This document shows positions 11,264 to 20,964 of a stretch of 64,000 nucleotides of DNA, piece after piece. The position numbers and the translations under genes were made by a program. Every line of letters begins with the position of its first letter. Positions within the stretch are counted from its first letter, which is position 1. Below the pieces are notes generated by a model. The model worked only from the letters and a program-made list of their open reading frames with translations, did no database searches and was not told the DNA's origin. Origin of the DNA: Drosophila miranda (lineage: Eukaryota; Arthropoda; Insecta; Diptera; Drosophilidae); contig NC_046677.1 in NCBI RefSeq assembly GCF_003369915.1, positions 12,214,001 to 12,278,000 on the forward strand, written 5' to 3'.

Positions 11264-11735
11264 CATGATGCAATTATACAAGGTGGTCTCGTCGGCAAAA
11301 GTTAGTCCCTTAACGTATGCTAGCAATAAGTGCGAGTGAAGGGCACATAGTATAGTGAGTGTGAGTGAGACGGTAAATGTTGATGTTGATTAACCCTTAA
11401 CAGGCCCGTGGGTTTTAAAATTTTAAAATAAAATGATTTTACTGATATATTAATATTTAAATTTTATGCAGCCATTAATAATTTTTCTTCAACATTTTTA
11501 GTTATATTAAAATGTTCTTTTACATAATATATAAAGATTACTTCTAATTCTGTGGTATTTTTTTTATATGCTTTTTATAATTTTGTTGTTGTCGGGACAT
11601 AAGGGTTAAGAATATATAAAAAAAATTCGTCCGTGAACAACCTTCATCATCAACAAGCAAGCATGCACTGACGATAAGGGACAACACGAACGAACTTTGG
11701 CTCCCGACGAGACCACCTTGTATAATTGCATCATG
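11264..11735 (-). mobile_element. Short internally deleted P element (472 bp, MITE-like)
   Basis: This copy has a complete terminal inverted repeat at each end (CATGATG at 11264; CATCATG ending at 11735) and the subterminal inverted ttaaccctta motifs near 11391 and 11601-11610. It has no coding region. Read on the minus strand, the 5' end shows the P-like leader words gcttgcttgttga and ggacgaatttttt. It could be a stand-alone nonautonomous P copy. Its left end abuts the 852-bp array without its own 8-bp duplication, so it probably reached this position by recombination or duplication and not by a separate insertion. Confidence 0.88.
11704..11735 (+). repeat. P terminal inverted repeat, right (P 5' end)
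   Basis: This is the exact reverse complement of the left terminal repeat, ending in CATCATG. It is followed immediately by GCGCAGTG at 11736-11743, the second copy of the 8-bp target duplication. Confidence 0.92.
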
Positions 11736-11743
11736 GCGCAGTG
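11736..11743 (+). repeat. P-element target site duplication, right copy
   Basis: GCGCAGTG is identical to 8255-8262, and the pre-insertion sequence can be read straight across (agca, gcgcagtg, ctgctcc). Confidence 0.93.
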
Positions 11744-14102
11744 CTGCTCCAGTCGGCTGAGGCAGCGGTGATACCGAGCCTCTGTTCTCTTCCCTCTCGC
11801 TCTGGCACATGCACACTCGCTCTCAGCGCTCTCTCTTTTCTGCCCGCTTTCGGCTTTTTGTGTTTGTATGCATGTGTGTTTCTGTTAATTTTCTGGGCTT
11901 GAGAAAATCTAGAGATGGCACTTGAGCCTAGAGGTGGACTGCTTCGTGCATATATCTGTTAGTAGCGTCCACTTTCTTAAGCAACAAAAAATATATCCTC
12001 GATGGAATGCGCTTTTTCAAGAATTTACAATGGTCAGACATATCAGATCCACATTTGCTTTGAATAAACTATCGGGAGCACGACGATCCAACATAAAATA
12101 CTGTGCGACGAGGACCACGACCAAGACGACGACGACCCAAAACTGTTTTATATAACAGAGAGATATTTGCATATATTATGCATGTGCTTCATGGATTTGT
12201 GCAGCGATGATTTAGTTGACATTTCGTTATTTGGCATTTACGACCTACATTTTACGACTCGACATTTCACAAAACAAAAATGAGAATTTTTGCATCTTTA
12301 AAAATTTACCGAACAGCTCGACATAGCATAATTTCAATATAGATATATGTAATAGTTTTATTAATATTAAACCTTAATAATGCCTTCCAATGCTGAATTT
12401 GTCCGGAGGTTGTAAATACCCCCTCGCTCGTGGTCGAGCTTAGCAGAATAATTACTAATATTACTATGTATGTACTTCCAGATGGAAGCTGCTGCCCTTC
12501 ATGCTATTAAAATTTATCACTCGAAGATGCTGTAACATAGAAGAATTTTAATATGTAGTTGTTTTACATCCAAAAATTTAGTATTTTATGGAACACGCAC
12601 GACAATGGATAAAATCATTCATCTTCACAGGCAAACGAGAGTGTGACTATCGTAACACAAAGAAAACACGCTCCGTGGCCACCTCTATTTTCCATGCTCT
12701 GCTGCAGCGCTTACCATGTTTGTGTATGTGTTTATATGTGTAGGTGTCCGATTCTTTTTCAAGGCCTGTGCTAATCTAGGGATGACACCTGATGCTAGAG
12801 ATGGCATGATATACTTATACTTTTAGAATTCCCGTGTCAAATGGTTTTCAAAGCTCGAAAACTATGTCATTTAACTTGTTAAAAAATAATCAAGAAATAA
12901 CAAATTTACAGGACGCGTTTAATTAGCGTTTCAATGCATTCATTTCAATGCATACTTTTTTTTTTGGATTCGCATAAGAAAGCCATATATATATGCACAT
13001 ATGATATAAAATTTGATGCGCAAGTACACTCAATCTATATACACCATTTCATACCAGTATGCCGGAAAACGTATATTAAATGCAAGCAATTCTAAAACAT
13101 AACAAAAAAATAACATCCGAACGCCAGAGCAGAAGACCTTGAGAAATAATCCAGAAAGTTCGTTTGGGACATGGTCAGTGTATGAACTGGCAGATCTATA
13201 TACTGCATATTTGGTTCTAGGATAGAAAACAGCAACCAACTATCAATTACCGATAATTTATTATATGCAGTGAAATTAAAGACAAAGAAAATTGGAAAGG
13301 CTGAGAGGGTTTCGTTCTCGTATTCACGTGCATCATTTATTCCAATGGATTGGATTTAAATCCTTTTCGTTCATTCACTTTCAAACAATTTCTATTTGGC
13401 GCGCACCTCTCGCATCCAGTCGATAGTATCGATGGCCGAACTTCTTTCGTCGAAGAACCTCACGCTTTATGGCGCTTCCATTGGGATTTTATGAAAAAAA
13501 ACGTTCACACTTAAAGAGAAATGTAGTTCATATGTAGCAAAGGTATAGTTGTCGTGTAATGTAAATTTACCATGTCATTTTGTTTAAACAACATTTTATA
13601 AACAATAAATATATTATAATAACAATTCAGGAAGCGGAGCAGATTCAGATTGTTATCCGGCGAAAATTGGCTCCAAATGGGATGCCATTCAGGCTGAGAG
13701 CCTCTGTAATACTCGAAATAGCCGGACATTCTGGCGCAGCCGTTTCCTGCCATAATTACTTAATAAATAAATAATTATTAAATTAATAAATTAAACACAC
13801 GAGAAATCTAAATTTTGAAAGCCTGCCAATTGAAATTGTTTAGCAGCTGCTCTGTAGGAACTCTGGAGAAAATTCTTGGACGAAAAATTGTCAAGCCTAA
13901 CAATTGAACGGAACTGCGAACTTTTTCCGGAAATATACCGAATAGTGTATGGTATATATATTAAGTATTAAAATTTACACTGATAAGTTAGTTTTAATAT
14001 GTATTTGATATACACCACCTATGATATATCCATATAAACTTAGTTTTTCATGTGTTGGGCTTAAATAACCGCCGTTACAAACCGGTTAAAACGGTTTGCT
14101 TT

Positions 14103-14250
14103 GGCCAATAAAAATCGTCAAAAATGTTCTGCAAAGCATAATGCAGCAGCAACTTTTTTTGATATTAATTTTTGACGATTTTTATTGGTCAAAAGAAATT
14201 TTGCTACAGCAAAAAGTTATCAAATTCATTTTTGACGATTTTCATTGGAC
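14103..14250 (+). repeat. Foldback/inverted repeat cluster
   Basis: A 23-bp arm at 14103-14125 (ccaataaaaatcgtcaaaaat core) is the reverse complement of 14168-14190 with one mismatch. A third, slightly diverged arm lies 60 bp further at 14227-14250. The first pair would form a stem with a loop of about 42 bp. It may be a remnant of a foldback MITE; I see no target duplication. Confidence 0.7.
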
Positions 14251-14259
14251 ATGGGAAAA

Positions 14260-14505
14260 ACATACCCTAGGGAAAAGATATTATAGAATTGAGAAAATGT
14301 TTGTCATCCTAGGAAAAAACAATTTAGTCTCTGTTTTAAGGCTTTTTCAACTTATTGTCTTCTTACACAGATAATTTGCTAATTACATGCACACTCATAC
14401 CCTGGGGGAAATGGATGTTATAGAATTGAAAAAAATGTTTGTGATCGTAGGTTCTAATTAATGCAGAAACTAAACAGTATCTGTTTTAAAGGTATTTAAA
14501 CGATA
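14260..14505 (+). repeat. Diverged direct duplication, ~137 bp apart
   Basis: The series cataccct, ttatagaattga, aaatgtttgt and ctgttttaa appears in the same order at about 14260-14350 and again at about 14396-14500, with many substitutions and small indels. It is an old local duplication next to the foldback cluster. Confidence 0.6.
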
Positions 14506-15092
14506 TTTTGCAATTAGTGGTCTTTTTACAGAGACCAAGATCAAATGCATGAGTAGGCCAAAAAAAAATGCAATCTAAGGCAAGGTCTTTATTAGTTACG
14601 TTTGAAAGCAGCTTGGAAATTTATCCTTATATAATATTTATTAAATAGGGTATACAAATGCACATACTCTAATACCAGCAACATTGACAACCCAACATTG
14701 CGACTGTTTTTTTTGTTGAACAATAAAAGCAAGGACTAAAAACTAGCCAATCTTGTTAAAAATGTATTCATCAATGGGGTAAAATTATGTGGCAAAACTA
14801 AAAACTTTAGTTAGCCTACATTATTCAACGGAATATAAAAATTGAGCAATATGAACGACTATCCTTTTTCGTTTATTTTTGCTTGACCATTTTCGCTAAA
14901 ACCTTTTTTTACGCAAAATGCAATGAAAGCAAGTATTTAGAATAAGTCAGTTAAGTAAAAAATGAATTCATAAATCGTATAAAATTATGTGGGCATGGCT
15001 AAGTGTTCTATATAGCTATATATATTTTGGTATATTTCTGAGGGTCGGACGGTATATTTTAACCATAGATCCGCGGTCACACTGACACTGAC

Positions 15093-15100
15093 AATAATAT
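15093..15100 (+). repeat. hAT target site duplication, left copy
   Basis: The 8 bp AATAATAT directly precede the TAGAGGTGGAAAAAC terminus and recur exactly at 15714-15721. Eight-bp duplications are the rule for hAT transposons. Confidence 0.9.
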
Positions 15101-15713
15101 TAGAGGTGGAAAAACCTTGATGTTTTTAGACATCGATGTTTTTCAAGCTAACAGTTACAAACAAAACAAAACATTTCATTTGAGATAATTTCACTTTCAG
15201 CAACATAAATTATATCTTAAAACAAGTCCTGATTTTTGTTTAGAAACTACGACTTTCTACTATTTTCGGCTTAAGGCGAGTACGACGAATCGCAGGACGT
15301 GGCCGGGACGCACAGATATTTCTGGGCAGCAGCTTTAAATGGCATCATTCCGTTTGTAACAAGATAGGTGATAATATATCGTTCATATCTAGCAGTCTTT
15401 GTACCATTGTGAACGAGTTGGCACTTCCTGAATCAATCCCAACGGCTTCTCAACATCCTGTGCTTGCTTAAATTTTGCCATTGCAATAGTGCTCCGATTC
15501 ATGAAAGTCACGATTCCTTTACATTTTGTTAAAATGGGTTGAATCAAGTTTACTGTGTGTGCAAAACAGGAAACCCTTCGTGCTTCTTCTTCTCTCTTTA
15601 GTTTTTTCTTTCATAGAAACGGGACAAGACATAAAACTAAACTTCGATGTTTCGCCAATCGATGTTTAAAAAAATTGAAGAAACATCGGTGCATCGATGT
15701 TTTTCCACCTCTA
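15101..15713 (-). mobile_element. Nonautonomous hAT-family transposon, 613 bp
   Basis: The left end TAGAGGTGGAAAAAC is matched by GTTTTTCCACCTCTA inverted at the right end. Both ends carry nearby repeats of the word catcgatgttt (15130s; 15635-15700). The 8-bp AATAATAT duplication flanks it exactly. On the minus strand a 69-codon frame still reads as hAT transposase (see 15389-15598). It is therefore an internally deleted copy and not a generic MITE. The right end lies about 110 bp upstream of the DREP-4 start codon, possibly within that gene's promoter or 5' UTR. Confidence 0.9.
15389..15598 (-). pseudogene. hAT transposase fragment
   Basis: The minus-strand frame contains SCFAHTVNLIQ, ILTKCKGIVTFMNRS and PLGLIQEVPTRSQWY. 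These correspond to the CFAHTLNL block and the L.Q.VPTRWNS block of hAT/ZBED transposases, which lie in the RNase H-like catalytic core. The frame ends in TAG at 15389-15391, and the conserved W-N-S after PTR is altered. Both the N- and C-terminal parts of the enzyme are absent, so it is a dead remnant carried within the 613-bp element. Confidence 0.85.
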
Positions 15714-15721
15714 AATAATAT
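15714..15721 (+). repeat. hAT target site duplication, right copy
   Basis: AATAATAT is identical to 15093-15100, directly after the right terminus CCACCTCTA. Confidence 0.9.
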
Positions 15722-15831
15722 ACAAATAAAAAAAATACAAAATAAGTCCGCTTAAAAGGAAGCTTGCTGCAAGGTTGTCAACTCCAACTCCATGTTCTTG
15801 CACAATGCTAAACTACATTAGAGATACAATT

Positions 15832-17606
15832 ATGGCGCCGTCAACACGCAGTAGCGGCAACAGCGCCAAGACCAACAACAGCAGCAGCAAACAAAGGGCC
15901 ACAAAGGAAGACGGCTCTTCCTCGTCCAAGGAAATTCAACCTGCTCCAATGCGGGGCTACAAGATTACTGATAATGAGCGGTCAAGGAAATATGGGATTG
16001 GAGCCAATTCATTGGAAGTTCTGCTAACCAAAGCCAATAACAAGTTTCCGGTGAGTTGCTGAAAAGAAAAAGGGAAAACTTCAGCGAAAGTGTTTGAGTT
16101 TCCACCCACCCACGCATCCAGGCAGGCGTAAAAAATTCTTGGCCCTGGTAGATTCAAGGCCAATGTCCCTGGCAGTGGCTTCCGCATTCAATGCCACCCA
16201 CAGTGCGCATGTCTGGTAAATCGTTAGAGCAGAGGCAACCTTGCAGGAAACCTGTTGCTGCTGCTGTCGCGTCCTAGTCCCAGCCAGAAAACAATTTCCT
16301 GAAGGCCAGTGAACCTTCCTCGGAATTGGCCGAGATTCGGCTCTGACCTCGCTCTGCTGTGGCCTGTTGCAACGTCATGTCAAGGGCAGTTTATTCAATT
16401 TCTTTTCAATTCATTAACATGTTTAGCGGCAGGACCTGCACATCTATCTAGCCTCTGATGGCTTTGAGGTGTCCGATGATGAGTATTTGAACAGCCTGCC
16501 CGCCCAGACGTTGTTCATTGTGGCTGGTCCAGATGCAGTCATAACAACAGGTGAGAGAGCCTCCAGCAGTCTAGCAGTGTGATTACCGAATATTATTCTT
16601 GATAGATGCCGACTTTGAATTTGAGAAAATGCGCCAGCAATCGCCCTTGCTGAAGGTGGCAGACATCTTCTATGACTTCATAGAACAGCACCCGGAGAAG
16701 TTCCGACGCATGATCTCGGACTATGAGCACCAGAAGCAGCGACTGGTCCTGGACAACAGCAAGGCCCATCTAAGCTTGAAGGACGAGCACGTGGAATGGT
16801 TCGAGGGCGGCGAGGAGCGCTTTCACTCCAAGGAAGAGGCCATGGCCGTGCGTGCCCAGACACGTGTGCGCGGCTACTACTATAAGGCCAAGGAGGAGCT
16901 GACACGCAATCCGTTGTACAGGAAAAATCCCAAGGCCCGGCAAGTCATCAACTCGGTGCTGGAGCAATTTCACTATCTACTCATCGGCTGCGACTATTTC
17001 TCAATGATGTTCAACAGAAAGTGCGAACAAAAACACGACTTCCTCCAGCAGCAGCGGCAGCAGACGGGTGATGAGGAGCCCGATGCCGGAAGTCTTCCAA
17101 GCAAGAGACTAAGGCAGCTCATCAAGGAGTACACTAAGCAGCATTCCATACTCGATGATTGGTCTGTTTCGCTGTGCACCGATCTGGGGGACTTCTATTG
17201 CCAGGGCGCGTATTCGGATAATGGCAACAGCTGCTCCCTGCAGCACACCATCAATCCGTATGCCTCGCGCGAGAATCTCATTTTGTTTCAGGTTTGGAAT
17301 CTGGATCATCAAATTGAACTCTCTCGCACGATTCTGCCCGCCATGGTAGCCAACGTCGAGGAGCTAGTCACCAAGCCGCAGCTCAAATGTTCGTTTCACA
17401 ACAAGCGTGTAGTAGACATCTCTGTTTTAGAGTACTTTCTCGAAATATTCTCCCTAAAGAACCTTAAACTCGTGCACGTTGTGTGCCACGAAAAGGTGCA
17501 ACGCTCAAACCGCTCAAATGGTCGCCTGCTCTGTCCGGATTGTCATGAATACCGGATTGTGCAAGAGCTCATGGATTTGCAGGGAGCAAATAAAACCACG
17601 TCTTAA
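15832..17606 (+). CDS. Drep4: DREP-4 / caspase-activated DNase (CAD, DFF40) homologue
   Basis: Three exons: 15832-16050, 16427-16550, 16606-17606, with GT-AG introns of 376 and 55 bp. Phases agree and give 447 residues. An in-frame ATG at 15805 would add nine residues; I chose 15832 (MAPSTRS) without firm grounds. Exons 1-2 encode a CIDE-N domain (YKITDNERSRKYGI to VSDDEYLNSLPAQTLFIV), which binds the inhibitor subunit in this family. Exon 3 holds the nuclease: LQHTINPYASRENLILF and WNLDHQIELSR, with histidines near 328 and 349, and LKLVHVVCHEKV near the end. These are the CAD catalytic and zinc residues. CAD cuts chromatin between nucleosomes in apoptosis once its inhibitor is cleaved. The protein is longer than mammalian CAD (about 340 residues), partly through a Ser/Lys-rich N-terminus. 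A hAT insertion lies just upstream. Confidence 0.93.
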
Positions 17607-20600
17607 AGGGTTACCTACCTTAAAGCAGTTACCTATCCAAGCAATACTATAAACAATAACTGAAGATATATATATGTATATATATGTACATATATACGCC
17701 CATTTGTTATGTAGATTATTTGATTATGCTGTGTTTACTATATAATCGACAATTTAAAATAGTTTTTATTTCTATTTGATTTAGTGCTAATTTGTTATTG
17801 GTTTGAAAAGTGAATTGTACAAATCAAAAGTATCTCAAAGTTAACTATCGAGGGAAACGTAGTGTTGAAAAAAGTATTTATAGAATATATGTATGCATGG
17901 TTATATGCATTTAATGTTGCAAATGCTTAGCAAACTACTATAACTATGTGGCAATATATTGTATTGATATCTAGCTTTAAATGTTTATTGACTGTAACGC
18001 TTGTAGTTGAAATTTGAGTGCGTTTTGTTGGCGTTACAATCGTTCAACATGTCCACACTATGGATCAGATCATATATTGTATGTGCCAGGAGTCTAGCTT
18101 GCAAAGGGTACCATAATATACATATATACAACTACATATACATACATATATAATATATACATATATCGAATTTAAATTGAGTTCAATTTAAGATAAATAT
18201 AAAATTATACAAAGGTTTTTGCTACACTCGGCTTCTCTGTACCTCAACGAACGTGCTCTGAACTCCTACTGTTTCATTTCAATCTACACACTCCATAACT
18301 TTAAGAACTCTACTCGAACTCTGGTCCCTATAAAGTTTCTGAAAATAAAAGACAGTTGTACTATTACCCGAGGGATTTCTTTGGGATTGCATGCAACTTC
18401 TTCAATAAAATACATACAAACTCTATTGGTTTTATCTCTTTATTTACTAAAAAATGTTCACTGCATAAAAAATCATACAACACAAAATATATCGTATTTT
18501 AAATGGGTATAAAATAATAGATGATTCGTATGCATACGAATATAATAAATGAATAAATAATGAATGACACAAACAAAAAGGATCTCGTCAAATGTGATAT
18601 TGTTTTTGAAATTGCCACGTCTCTCAAATAACAAAAATTATACAATACAGTATACAGTACAGTATTTTATTAGTCGTGTTTCGTATTATCCGGATTCATA
18701 TAATGATCTTAGTCGATTCTTGTCATTGTAATATATGTAGTATTCAGTGTAGTTCTGATTCGTTTCGTTGTTACCTCATTGCACCTGCCTTCCAGAGCTT
18801 AACGATTAGGATTAGTATTCGTAAGGTTCGCTTTCGCTAGTTGCTTCGTAATTGTGTTAGAATGGTTTTTGTTTTTGTTTGGTTTTAGTGCTGCTACCAA
18901 ATCGCGTTAAACAAACAAAAAAAAACACAAAATATATATATTTTCTCTTCATCTACAATGGTGTGGGTTAGTTTTAAGAAATTTGACTAAAAACTGCTGC
19001 TTAGTGCCCATTCCCTTGCGATCCTAACTGCGGCTGGACTTAAACTAGATGTCTAATCGTATAGCAAGCATTTCGATTGTTTTGTTTTCTCGATGCTGCT
19101 TTGTTGCGCTATAATAGATTTCTATGGCATTGAGAAATAATTATAGATCCGATTGTCCAGGTCCTGAAAAAGATCAAATGGAACAGATTATACGATTGGC
19201 CATATCTCTTGGGGGGGAGCAAACAGATAAAGCTAACACTAATTTGTGGAAATATTCAATGCTCTGGTCCAGGTCGAGAGCTCTAACCAAAGACCGGGAC
19301 CGGACTTGCATACATATATACAGGAAAGAGAATGAAAACTATAACTAAAAAGTCAAATTAAAAATACAAATAAAAACTAAATAAAAGCAGCAACTGAGGA
19401 AGTGCAAGTGCCAGGCAGCCAAATCAATGTTGAGAGAAAACTTCACCTTTTCATTTGTAATTTCTTTCTTTTGTTTGGTTTTTGTTTTGTTCACATTCAA
19501 TTCAATTTCAATTCAATTAAACTCAATTCAATTCTTGGGGTAAAAGCCATTCAATGTCATTGTAATTATCATTAAAGTTAACGATTAATTTTGTTAAAAT
19601 ATTTATATATATTTCTTACGGTGTGTAGAACAAATTAATTGAGTATAAGAAAAGAAACATTGAATTATGCATTTGGAACTCATGAATGGTTAATGTAACG
19701 AACGACTTTTCGACAAGTTTATATTGTACAATTTTCTATTTTATGGTTTCACTCTTTTATTCGGATTGTATTTATTTATGGTCACAACAACAAAAAGTAA
19801 TCTTCATTCGTTGTTCATTACAAGGTGGAGTTTGCTCTCCAGTTTCAAGTTTCAACTAGGGAAGGAAAGCAGTTGGGAGTGGTATAGGAACTACAACATT
19901 TCAATAAAAATATTTGCGATACACAACAATTTCTTCAGAGTATTAAGTACTTTAATCAAAGCCAAGATGTAAATACTTGTAATTGTTAATAGATATCTGG
20001 AAGTGCTACGATTTACTTTGAGTTTGTTAATAGCTGAACATTTGATTGGAGGATACAAACCTGTTTCAAATTCAGTTCAATTCAATTCAACTATCGCAAA
20101 TATTTTTATAAACAAATTAAAAAAAGAATATGGCACACAGAACAGAATCAAAATCAAATAGCGGCGAAAATAAAATAATATATTACATAGAATAGAATAG
20201 AGGACAGTTTTTGGAATATAATGAAAACATTCAATTAGTTCAAACTGTTTTTGGGGGGTTTCTTATAAAAATTGCAATTTTTAGGTACCTTAGGATTTTG
20301 AACGAGTTTTACAAAATCATTGAGTTGAGATGAAATTGGTTTTTATTTTGCTGTTTATTGTGGCGATTTGATAGATCTTTGGTTGATTTCGATTGGTTTT
20401 TGTTTTGTTTGGATTTTGGTTTTTTGTTTTTCAGGTTTTATATGCTTCGTATTATTTTTGGTTCGATTTAGAAATGATTTTGATCTTACGCTTTACTGAG
20501 GTAACAAACGAACGAACGAATGAACGATTTCTTTGTCATTGGTCTCAATTGGTTTATTTACATTATGGTACTCGTATCTATTAGATATTTAGTTTATTAA

Positions 20601-20964
20601 TATTCAAAATGTACAATGTGTGTAGTTGTGTGTGTGTGGTGTTTGTGATTGGGATGAGAAATGCAATAACTGGCCACAGCCCCTTTTATCGCCCGTTTTG
20701 CGGGTGGGGGCAGATCGCCTGAGGCGCTTACTTTACCAAAGGATTAGGAATGCAAATCGGTTCAAAATGATACAGTGTTTTCCTCAAGAGCCCGTTTAAA
20801 GTCGGTTTTCGTTTAGTCGGTCATAGGTCTTTTGTTCCGTTCGAGGCTCTTCTGGGAAGAACTGGTCTCCCACTTAAACCGGTCTCACATTCCTGCTAAA
20901 GACTATAGATCCCGCCCTTCTATATACAACAGGCCATCTCTTGCCTTGAGATTTCCAGCTAGCA
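17607..20964. other. 3' flanks of DREP-4 and the large minus-strand gene
   Basis: No gene is recognisable. The stretch is AT-rich, with (TA)n/(CATA)n runs around 17667-17700 and 18115-18170. It lies between two genes that end towards each other, so it probably holds both 3' UTRs. A minus-strand AATAAA (complement at 20593-20598) about 370 bp beyond the large gene's stop is one candidate cleavage signal. The plus-strand AATAAA at about 17588 overlaps the end of the DREP-4 coding region. Confidence 0.5.

Larger units (their letters stand above)
8263..11735 (-). mobile_element. Composite P-element block: two short P derivatives flanking a 3 x 852-bp tandem array
   Basis: The block starts with CATGATGCAATTATAC and ends with its reverse complement; about 32 bp of terminal inverted repeat match at both ends. 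This closely resembles the 31-bp repeats of the Drosophila P element. The sequence inside the left end (aataagtgcgagtgaaggg, then ttaaccctta about 127 bp in) resembles the canonical P 3' end. The sequence inside the right end, read on the minus strand (gcttgcttgttga, ggacgaatttttt, then ttaaccctta about 126 bp in), resembles the canonical P 5' end. The orientation is therefore minus. No transposase coding is left. P ends occupy 8263-8702 and 11264-11735; between them lie three units of 852-853 bp that I cannot match to P. Such a copy could move only with transposase supplied from elsewhere. Confidence 0.9.
11744..15092. other. Noncoding AT-rich stretch with small repeats
   Basis: No gene can be supported. 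Small items seen are a pyrimidine-rich ctctctcgctctc area near 11790-11840; two weakly similar segments near 11889-11938 and 12754-12806 (both with tctag..atg.ca and gctagagatgg-like words); and a possible DRE-like word (gtcgatagtatcgatgg) near 13421. A short coding-like island lies at 13632-13753, and inverted and direct duplications lie at 14103-14500; each is listed separately. Confidence 0.55.

Noticed and set aside
15639..15713. catcgatgttt repeats read as a separate satellite
   Set aside because: They are subterminal repeats of the hAT element, present at both of its ends.
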